Assembly (NCBI RefSeq): GCF_000255705.1
Contig: NZ_JH636439.1
Location: 422,933 to 477,417, forward strand
Direction of reading: 5' to 3'
Length of the DNA stretch: 54,485 bases
Source: Zavarzinella formosa DSM 19928
GTDB taxonomy: Bacteria > Planctomycetota > Planctomycetia > Gemmatales > Gemmataceae
Below the pieces are notes generated by a model. That model was not told where the DNA came from. It was given only the letters and a program-made list of their open reading frames with translations, and did no database searches. The position numbers and the translations under genes are program-made. Of this stretch, positions 1-6,894 are shown piece by piece. The stretch's first letter is position 1. Every line of letters starts with the position of its first letter.

Positions 1-390
1 AATCTGGACGAGACCAAAGGGGAACGCGCCCGGCTGGAAGAAGCCCTGCGGATCAACCAACCGCTGGCGACGGCGTATTACATGAAAGAAGAGTTTCGCC
101 ACTTCTGGGAGCAGGGGAGCCCGAAAGACGCCGCCCGGTTTCTGGACGACTGGTGTCGGCGGGCCGAGGCGTCCAAGCTGTCGGTGTTGCAGAAGATGGC
201 GAGTTCTTTCCAGATGCACCGGACCGGCCTGCTGAACTACCATCGCTGTCCGATTTCGACCGGCCCCCTCGAAGGGGTGAACAACAAAATCAAGACCCTG
301 CAACGACAGGCCTATGGCTACCGTGACCAAGAATTCTTCCACCTTCGCATTTACTCAATCCATCGAGCCAAGTACGAACTTCTCGGATGA
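1..390 (+). CDS. ISL3-like transposase, C-terminal part (5' end outside window)
   Basis: The reading frame is open from base 1 and ends at a TGA at 388-390, so this is the last 129 residues of a longer protein. The tail has the features I associate with ISL3-family DDE transposases: an FWEQG segment, a segment reading STGPLEGVNNKIKTLQRQAYGYRD that holds the last acidic catalytic residue (E of PLEGVN), and an end reading HRAKYELLG. The enzyme would cut and rejoin DNA at the element ends. There is almost no sequence between the stop codon and the neighbouring sulfatase, so the right end of the element must overlap or touch the stop codon. The family name rests on motif recognition only; the N-terminal zinc-finger part cannot be checked. 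Confidence 0.8.
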   Translation, partial: NLDETKGERARLEEALRINQPLATAYYMKEEFRHFWEQGSPKDAARFLDDWCRRAEASKLSVLQKMASSFQMHRTGLLNYHRCPISTGPLEGVNNKIKTLQRQAYGYRDQEFFHLRIYSIHRAKYELLG

Positions 391-395
391 GCCCC
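1..395 (+). mobile_element. Right end of an ISL3-like insertion sequence
   Basis: The element enters from the left edge and appears to end near base 395. Read inward from there on the minus strand, the sequence starts GGGGCTCATCC, which resembles the GG-CTC type of terminus I associate with ISL3 elements. Sulfatase homology begins immediately to its right. The exact boundary and target duplication cannot be fixed, because the left end of the element is outside the window. Confidence 0.5.
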
Positions 396-1254
396 ATTTT
401 TTATCACCGACTTTGGCCCAATCTCCAGCTTGCGGGCTCATGCCTTGCTTGGTGTCAATCAACCCGAGTTTGGCGGCCTTCTCAAACCTCGCCTTGCGAA
501 TCGGTTCGTAACCGCCGTCGTATTTGCCTTTTTGTTTGGCGATATCTTCCGGAAGGGCGTGCATCGGCCAGTGGGCGGCCGTGTAGGCGACATAAAGGAA
601 AAACGGATCCTTCGCGTGTTCCTTGTTGTGTTCGCCGACGAATCGCACGGCATGATGCGTGATAGCATCGGTGTAATAGTAAGTGTCCGGTTTGTATTCC
701 GGGTCGGCGAACGGAGAGATCATCGTTTCATCACGGATCAGCGACGACGGATCGAAGAAACTCCCGGCTCCGTGGATGGTGCCGTAATAATGATCGAACC
801 CACGGGAGAGGGGCCAGTTCTCTTTCGGCCCGTCTTTGCCGGCGTGCTTGGTGACGTGCCATTTGCCGACGGCATAATTTCGGTAGCCCGCCGGTTTCAG
901 CATCTCGGCAATCGTGCGGCTTTTGTTCAAATCCCCGCGATAACCGGGGAAGGCCGCTCCCTTGTCCTCCATCATGTGGCCCACCCCGGCCTGATGGGGG
1001 TAAAGCCCGGTGAGGAGGCTTGCCCGAGTCGGGCAGCAGCGGGCGCAGTTGTAAAACTGCGTAAACCGCAACCCGTCGGCGGCCAGCGAATCCAGATTCG
1101 GCGTGGGAATTTCCCCGCCGTAGCAGCCGAGGTCCGAAAAGCCCATGTCGTCGGACAGGATCACCACGATATTCGGCGGCTTGCGGGCCGGTTCCTCGGC
1201 CGCAGCCAGCCCGCCGGTCAGGATGAGGCAGAGAGAACACAACATCCGTTTCAT
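355..1254 (-). pseudogene. Sulfatase, 3' half lost at an insertion-sequence junction
   Basis: This is the N-terminal half of a secreted type I sulfatase (alkaline-phosphatase fold), which hydrolyses sulfate esters, probably on polysaccharides. The start at 1254 is chosen because a GGAGGAA ribosome-binding site lies just upstream and a signal peptide follows (MKRMLCSLCLILTGGLAAA). The metal-binding DD of ILSDDMG is at residues 34-36. The C-x-P-x-R signature is CCPTR at residues 73-77, so Cys73 should be converted to formylglycine. The GKW motif is also present. Homology runs to about base 393, then the frame reads into the IS and stops at 355. The product is about 299 aa against roughly 450-550 for the family, lacking the C-terminal catalytic residues and subdomain, so it is probably inactive. 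Confidence 0.85.
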
Positions 1255-1599
1255 GATCGATTCCTCCTTCGTTCGCATTCGCAGGTGATTCACGTTGGCG
1301 GTCATCCTGCTTGATAAAGCGACTTGATGAAGACATGGCCATCGGAAAGCGGCTGAAGGCCGACATCGTTATGTTGGTTGTGTTTCGAGATGATTTCATC
1401 CTTCACGTTCACTTCAGTTTGCCGGGATATGCTGGGCAATGAAAGAAGCCATTTGGAACGAATGGCCCGAAATTGTGAGAAAAATATTAAGTTAGCTCTC
1501 GACATGAAGCTAAAGGGATTGTTAGAATCGCCTCCGACTTTATCCACCACCAAAGTGTTTTCTGGTGGCAATACCCTCAACATTGTCGGAGTCGATTGG
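1255..1599. other. Intergenic region, divergent, no gene recognised
   Basis: This lies between the sulfatase start and the next rightward start. It must hold both divergent promoters. Open frames cross it on both strands, but none has a convincing start, ribosome-binding site or recognisable product. I see no strong hairpin. Confidence 0.5.
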
Positions 1600-2187
1600 A
1601 TGAATGCTCTCCGTGTCTGGCTGGCTTGTTTGATTGTGATGGCGACTGGTGTTGCCCATGCGCAGGACAAATCGCTTCTGCGACCCGATCCCAATTGGAA
1701 AGGGATGCTGATTGAGTTTCTGTACCCGAAGGAATGGCTGGCGTATTATCCGACCGCCAAAGTGGGTGATTTTGTCGTTTACTCGGGCAAATTCGGAGAC
1801 AAGCGGGAAGAAGTGGTTGCTGTCACGCCTGATTATGTCGTCGTGTCACGGACGTTTTCTCTCCGCAAAGATTCGGTGACGGAGTTGCGGACGCAATACA
1901 AGCTCAGCGACGATGACAAGAAGAAGCTGGCCCAGGGAATCCAACCCCCGGCGGCGAAAACAAAGACACCGACAAAAGGCAAAACAACCACGAAAGGCAA
2001 ACCGGCCGCCAAGGAAGAAGAGACTTCGGACACAGTCAAGGTGGGTGACAAAGAGTTGAAATGCGAAATCAAAAAAACGGGCAAGACCACCACGTGGCAT
2101 TCCTCGGAACTTCCCTTTGACGGCATCGTCAAGAAGGAATCGACCGGTGAGTCGTTTACCGTTTCCAGTTTCGGACGAGGCAAGTGA
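1600..2187 (+). CDS. Secreted hypothetical protein, lysine-rich linker
   Basis: I do not recognise a family. The longer frame opens at 1378, but the ATG at 1600 is preferred because it starts a clean signal peptide (MNALRVWLACLIVMATGVAHAQ). The 195-aa product would be exported. Its first half contains WKGMLIEFLYPKEWLAYYP and a stretch resembling small beta-rich domains. The middle is a low-complexity Lys/Thr/Pro/Ala linker (about residues 103-135). The end is charged and polar. A strong rho-independent terminator follows, and the next gene has its own ribosome-binding site, so this is probably a single-gene transcript. No function can be given. Confidence 0.65.
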   Translation: MNALRVWLACLIVMATGVAHAQDKSLLRPDPNWKGMLIEFLYPKEWLAYYPTAKVGDFVVYSGKFGDKREEVVAVTPDYVVVSRTFSLRKDSVTELRTQYKLSDDDKKKLAQGIQPPAAKTKTPTKGKTTTKGKPAAKEEETSDTVKVGDKELKCEIKKTGKTTTWHSSELPFDGIVKKESTGESFTVSSFGRGK

Positions 2188-2243
2188 CATTGGCGTGATC
2201 GCGGGCAAGCGATGACTCCAATGATGGTGCGGAAACAATGACT

Positions 2244-2282
2244 CGGGTGTGAAAACAATCGTTTTCGCACCCGCATTTTTTT
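2244..2282 (+). terminator. Rho-independent terminator
   Basis: A 13-bp stem with one G-T wobble (2244-2256 with 2261-2273) and a 4-base AATC loop is followed within two bases by a run of T. It ends the transcript of the secreted protein at 1600-2187. Confidence 0.85.
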
Positions 2283-2295
2283 GGAGTGATCGTTG

Positions 2296-3936
2296 ATGCG
2301 TATCAGGGAACTGACCGCCGGGGCGTTGTTGTCGGCGATCATCGTCGGCCTTGCTTCCTCTCAACCAATGCCCGAGGGGGGCAAAGGCCCCAAGGGAAAA
2401 TTCAAAGGCCAGAAGGAAGTCCGGGAACGCCCGGAGGCATTGAAGGTTGACCTCAAGGAACCGCCGGCCGGGTTGGTCAAAAATCCCCGCATCATGACCA
2501 AGAGCAGCGATGTGAACATCCCGGAGCATTACATGCTGGAAGGCGATGCCGCCTGGGTGTGGTGCGGCGGGGCCGACGAGGATTCCGAGGCCGGGATCGC
2601 GTTGTATTCCGGCGTGGATCGCAACAAAGACGGCCAACGATCCGGCATGGTGTCGCAACGAGTGACCGGGTTTCCCGGCGGCGTTGGCAAATGGTTTAGG
2701 TTCACCATTCGGGGTTTGGCCGAACCGGCCTTTGCGGTGGAGAAGGACGCCCTGTTCATGAAGGTTGATTACTTCGGCAACAAAGGAACCAACCCGCTCG
2801 ACGGGGTCACGCAGAACATTTATCCGCATGTCGAGCGTGACCGCAAAGAACTGGAGAACAACGGGAGATACTTCAAGAACGGCGGGGCGATCTGGAAAAC
2901 GTACTCCTTTGAATTCCGGTTGCCGTTCGCCGAAATCGACACGCTAAACATCGGCGTCGGCTTCAAGAACGGCTCCGCAAAGACGGCCAAGGATTCCGAG
3001 TTTTATGTCACCAATTTCACCCTGAATTCAATCCCGACGCCGGAGGATGCCCCGAAGGTCGTCAAGACGGAGAAGGGGGCGATGCCGAGCCTCAAGTCGT
3101 TGATCCCGCTTGGCGGCCGATGGTATTACGACCCGGAAGCCGGCATGAAAGATAGACCGGCGACGCTGGTGGTCACGGCCAAAAACGCCGGGCGACTTTA
3201 TTACATGGACGGCAAACTCTCAAATCCGTTCGTAGAGAACATGACCGCCTGGCTTCGCAAGGGGCATCTCGACATCAAGGGCAAACTTGTGGAGGAAGAC
3301 CGGTTTTTGCCGGACAACGTGGTGTTGGAATTCAAGGACGGCAAGGAAATGGTGGTTCACGCCCGCAACATCCCGAACCACCCGACGGGGCTGTTCCCCG
3401 GCCGCCGGACGAACCCGAACTCCATTCAAGAATGCGACCGGACCTATTATCTCCCGTTAGAACCGGTTCGCAATCCGAAGGCCATTGCGATGGACAAGAC
3501 CAATTCCAACCGGGGCCTGCCGATGGGGCCAATCGGTTTCGCCATCAACGGCGTCTCCTTTTTCAATCCCTTCGACATGGAGGGAACCGAGGCCATTGAC
3601 ATCATGGACCGCTGCTGCGGCCATCCCGCCCCGGACAATCAATACCACTACCACAAATACCCGGTGTGCGTGAAATCACCGTTCGTCGATGATGGCGAAG
3701 GCCATTCCCCGCTGATCGGCTTCGCTCTGGATGGCTTCCCGGTGTACGGGCCGTATGTGGCGAAAGGCTTGATGGCCCGAGATGACAAAACGAATCCGCT
3801 CGATGATTTCAACATGAAGTTCGATGAGGACCGGGGCTGGCATTATCATGTGACCCCCGGCAAGTTCCCCTATCTCATCGGCGGGTTTGCCGGAACGCCC
3901 GATGCCCGGAATAACCGACGCGGGCCGCCAAAATAG
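2296..3936 (+). CDS. Secreted YHYH-domain protein
   Basis: A 546-aa exported protein. The ATG at 2296 has a GGAG ribosome-binding site and starts a signal peptide (MRIRELTAGALLSAIIVGLASS); a TTG one codon earlier is less likely. The C-terminal third has the features of a YHYH domain: CCGHPAPDNQYHYHKYPVC (about residues 436-455), FALDGFPVYGPY, and a second histidine cluster GWHYHVTPGKFPYLIGGF near the end. The clustered His and paired Cys suggest metal binding, but the biochemical role of this family is not established. The N-terminal part (about residues 40-240) looks beta-rich with several Gly/Asp/Asn loops and is not recognised. It stands alone between two terminators. The protein is longer than a bare YHYH domain, so it is a multidomain version. 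Confidence 0.8.
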   Translation: MRIRELTAGALLSAIIVGLASSQPMPEGGKGPKGKFKGQKEVRERPEALKVDLKEPPAGLVKNPRIMTKSSDVNIPEHYMLEGDAAWVWCGGADEDSEAGIALYSGVDRNKDGQRSGMVSQRVTGFPGGVGKWFRFTIRGLAEPAFAVEKDALFMKVDYFGNKGTNPLDGVTQNIYPHVERDRKELENNGRYFKNGGAIWKTYSFEFRLPFAEIDTLNIGVGFKNGSAKTAKDSEFYVTNFTLNSIPTPEDAPKVVKTEKGAMPSLKSLIPLGGRWYYDPEAGMKDRPATLVVTAKNAGRLYYMDGKLSNPFVENMTAWLRKGHLDIKGKLVEEDRFLPDNVVLEFKDGKEMVVHARNIPNHPTGLFPGRRTNPNSIQECDRTYYLPLEPVRNPKAIAMDKTNSNRGLPMGPIGFAINGVSFFNPFDMEGTEAIDIMDRCCGHPAPDNQYHYHKYPVCVKSPFVDDGEGHSPLIGFALDGFPVYGPYVAKGLMARDDKTNPLDDFNMKFDEDRGWHYHVTPGKFPYLIGGFAGTPDARNNRRGPPK

Positions 3937-3947
3937 CCAAGAGTTCT

Positions 3948-3981
3948 GCGAGAAGGGATCTCAAAATCCCTTCTCGCGTTT
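3948..3981. terminator. Terminator between convergent genes
   Basis: A perfect 11-bp stem (3948-3958 with 3967-3977), 8-base loop, then GTTTTC on the plus side. It lies between two convergent genes and may serve both strands, although the T-run is better on the plus strand. Confidence 0.75.
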
Positions 3982-3986
3982 TCAAA

Positions 3987-6731
3987 TCACTTCTTGAAAT
4001 CCCCCGCCCGGATGACGACCAGTTTTTTCGGATCGACATGCTTGCGGAACGCATCCGCAATTTTTTGAGGCGTGAGGGCCAGAATCGCTTTCTCCTGCTG
4101 CGCGGAATGAGCGAAGGTGCGGCCGATGTTCAGGTTCGAGACGATTTGACCGGCGATGGCCGCGTCACCCGTGCGGCCGACTTTTTGGGCTTCGACAAAA
4201 GCCTGTTTCGCATCGTTGACTTCCTTTTCCGTCGGGCCGTCTTTGATGAATCGCACCAGCTCTTCCATCACAGCAGCCGTGACTTTGTCGATGTTCTCCG
4301 GGTTCGTGCTGACGGTCACCGTGAGCGAGGCCACCGGATCGCGGGACGAGGCGGCAAACGACGAAGTTGCGCCGTAGGACAGTCCGTCCTTTTGTCGAAT
4401 CCGGTCGCCAAGACGCGAAGCCAGCGTGCTGCCGCCGAAGATGAAGTTGCCGATCCGCATCGCGGCATAGTCCGGGTCGCTGTCCGAGAGCGGAAACGTC
4501 AACCCGGCGAGGTATTCCGCGTTTGACTTGTCGGGCGTGACAATGTCTTCCTGCATCCCCTTCACGTTGTCAGCCACCTTGCGGTCGAATCGTTTCACCG
4601 GAACTTTCGACTCCCAACCGGCCAGCATTTCCTTCACGAGTTTGAGCGTGACATCCGGGTCGAAATCGCCGACGACACCCAGTTCGGCATGCGAGCCGCC
4701 GACTTGTGTTTCGTAGAGCGTTTTGATTTGGGCCAGCGTGACCGTCTCGACGCGGTCGAGGCTTTCCTCAAGGGTGGGAACGTATCGGGCATCTTCCAGC
4801 GAATAGGGGGACAGCGTCCGGCTCAGTTTGTTCCCGGCCAATGCGCCCGGTTCGGTTCGCCCGGCTGAAAGCATCGAGGTCATGCGGCGTTTGGATGTCT
4901 CGAACTCATCGGCTGGGAACGCCGGTTCTCGCAGGATTTCGCCAAGCAGCTTGAGAGCCTTCGGCAACGTATCCCGTTTGGCTTCGACGCTGAACGTCAG
5001 TTGCCCTGCGGAACCGCCGCCACCCCCGCCGCCGCGTCCGCCACGGCCCCCGCCGCCAAAGCCGGTTCCGATGCGGATGCCGAGCGAATCGAGTTCTTCA
5101 CGGAGGGCCTGACGGTCGTGCTTTTTCGTCCCGGCCATCATCAGACCGGGGAGCATTCCCGCCGCCGTCGTTTCCCCCCGGAGGGATTCCGGGTTGCCGT
5201 AGTGTAGTGTCAGCACGAGCGAAACCGTCTCGCCCCGGTTTTTCTTGGCCAGCAGACCGGCCTTCAATCCTTCCGATTCAACAACCTTGAGCCGCGAATC
5301 CAAGTTGGCGGGCGACGGGTCAAATGCCTCCCCGGCGACCCCGACGCTTCCCCCTTTGTAATCTTTCACGATGGTGTCGATGGCCGGAGCGTTGGGCACG
5401 GCAATCCGGGTCGATTCTTTCGACGGAATGTACAGGCCAACGGTGCGGTTGGGTTTCTGGAAATACGCCTTCGCCACGCGGTTCACATCGTCTGCCTTGA
5501 CGGTCTCGACGCGGTCACGCTGGATGAACAGCAACCGCCAGTCGCCGTGGCTGGAGGCCGAACTGAGGGCCGAGGCCATCCCCTGGCTGTTCGCCTGAAG
5601 CATCTCGGCGTTTCGCTTGCTGCGGATTTTGGCCTTGTTTACTTCTTCATCAGTGAACGGCGTGTCACCGAGGGTTTCGAGCGTGCCAATCAGGGCGTCG
5701 CGGGTGGCGTCCAGCGATTCCGGAGGGCAGGAGGCCGAGGCGAAAAACAAGCCGGGATCATGCGAGTTGTCCGAGCGGGCGAAGGCGCTGGTGGCCAGTT
5801 TGGATTCGACCAATGCCTTGTAAAGCCGGCCGTTGGGTGATTGAGAGACGAGGCCACCGAGCAGGCTCAACGGCGCCCAGTCGGCATGCGAGGCCGAGGG
5901 GACGTGATATGCCACGCCCACGGAGCCGACCGCGCCGACCCGGCGCAAGGTGACGGTTCGTTCGCCGTCTTGTGGCGGTTCCTCGGTATAAGTGTCGTCG
6001 AGTTTGCGGATCGGTTTCGGAATCGAGCCGAGATGCTTGTCCAACAGAGAAAGAGCCTTGGCCTCCTCGAATTTCCCGGCCACGATCATCACGACATTGT
6101 CCGGCTGGTAATACTTTTTGTAAAAGGCCCGGAGGTTTTCGATCGGCACCCGTTCAATGTCGGAACGGTTGCCGATGGTGGATTTGCCGTAGTTATGCCA
6201 CTCAAACGCGGCGGCGGTAATCCGTTGGTTGAGGATGGAAGCGGGGTTGTTCTCTCCGCGTTCAAACTCGTTGCGAACGACGGTCATTTCGGAAACCAAA
6301 TCCTCCCGCCGGACGAAACTGTTGACGAGGCGATCCGATTCGAGCGAGATCCCGAATTCCAAGTTCTCGTCCGTGGCTGGCATCGTTTCAAAGTAGTTGG
6401 TGCGGTCGTCGTTCGTGGTGCCGTTGAAACTGGCCCCGTGATCGCGGAGGGCTTTGGGAACCTCCGGGTGCCTCGGCGTCCCCTTGAAAACCAAGTGTTC
6501 GAGCAAATGGGCCATGCCTGATTCGCCGTAGCCTTCGTGACGGCTGCCGACGAGGACCGTCATGTTGATGGTCACCGTCGGCCGCGAGGCTTCGGGGAAC
6601 AGCAGCGCCCTCGCCCCGTTGGCAAAGCGGTATTCCGTCACCCCTTCGACGGACGCGACCTTCACCGGCGCCTCCGCCATCGCGGATAAACCGCTGAAAA
6701 GAAGGCATCCGATCACAATCAAATGGCGCAC
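3987..6731 (-). CDS. M16 family zinc metallopeptidase, two-domain, secreted
   Basis: A 914-aa pitrilysin/insulinase-type protease exported by a signal peptide (MRHLIVIGCLLFSGLSAMAEA). It starts at GTG 6731, with GGAGGGG six bases upstream. The zinc motif HxxEH is HLLEH at residues 75-79, with the distal Glu region in the FERGENNPAS segment that follows, so the N-terminal half is catalytic. The second half, after about residue 480, repeats the M16 fold (GLTFPLSDSDPDY, FGGSTLASRLGDRIRQKDGLSYG) without a zinc motif, as is normal for the inactive partner half. A glycine-rich loop (GGGGRGGRGGGGGGG, about residues 555-570) separates structural elements. The likely role is peptide degradation in the periplasm. 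It is monocistronic between a shared terminator and its own leader. Confidence 0.92.
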   Translation of the reverse strand: MRHLIVIGCLLFSGLSAMAEAPVKVASVEGVTEYRFANGARALLFPEASRPTVTINMTVLVGSRHEGYGESGMAHLLEHLVFKGTPRHPEVPKALRDHGASFNGTTNDDRTNYFETMPATDENLEFGISLESDRLVNSFVRREDLVSEMTVVRNEFERGENNPASILNQRITAAAFEWHNYGKSTIGNRSDIERVPIENLRAFYKKYYQPDNVVMIVAGKFEEAKALSLLDKHLGSIPKPIRKLDDTYTEEPPQDGERTVTLRRVGAVGSVGVAYHVPSASHADWAPLSLLGGLVSQSPNGRLYKALVESKLATSAFARSDNSHDPGLFFASASCPPESLDATRDALIGTLETLGDTPFTDEEVNKAKIRSKRNAEMLQANSQGMASALSSASSHGDWRLLFIQRDRVETVKADDVNRVAKAYFQKPNRTVGLYIPSKESTRIAVPNAPAIDTIVKDYKGGSVGVAGEAFDPSPANLDSRLKVVESEGLKAGLLAKKNRGETVSLVLTLHYGNPESLRGETTAAGMLPGLMMAGTKKHDRQALREELDSLGIRIGTGFGGGGRGGRGGGGGGGSAGQLTFSVEAKRDTLPKALKLLGEILREPAFPADEFETSKRRMTSMLSAGRTEPGALAGNKLSRTLSPYSLEDARYVPTLEESLDRVETVTLAQIKTLYETQVGGSHAELGVVGDFDPDVTLKLVKEMLAGWESKVPVKRFDRKVADNVKGMQEDIVTPDKSNAEYLAGLTFPLSDSDPDYAAMRIGNFIFGGSTLASRLGDRIRQKDGLSYGATSSFAASSRDPVASLTVTVSTNPENIDKVTAAVMEELVRFIKDGPTEKEVNDAKQAFVEAQKVGRTGDAAIAGQIVSNLNIGRTFAHSAQQEKAILALTPQKIADAFRKHVDPKKLVVIRAGDFKK

Positions 6732-6894
6732 GACAACCCCTCCGTTGAATAATCAGTGAGATGAAAAACAGCGAGGGGAAATGAAAATTTGACGAGAGGG
6801 AGGATGAGTTCGACAGAGGCCGAACCAGATTCCGCAATTCAATTCCCCGGAATTGATCTGCGAAATCCGGCCGGCAAATGTCTGTTGAAGTTTC

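Noticed and set aside
430-1314. Long plus-strand ORF across the sulfatase
   Set aside because: It is the opposite-strand shadow of the sulfatase; its composition (Arg/Val-rich) is that of an antisense frame.
1302-1694. Minus-strand frame between the sulfatase and the secreted protein
   Set aside because: It overlaps the start of the supported plus-strand gene and shows no recognised domain or clean start.
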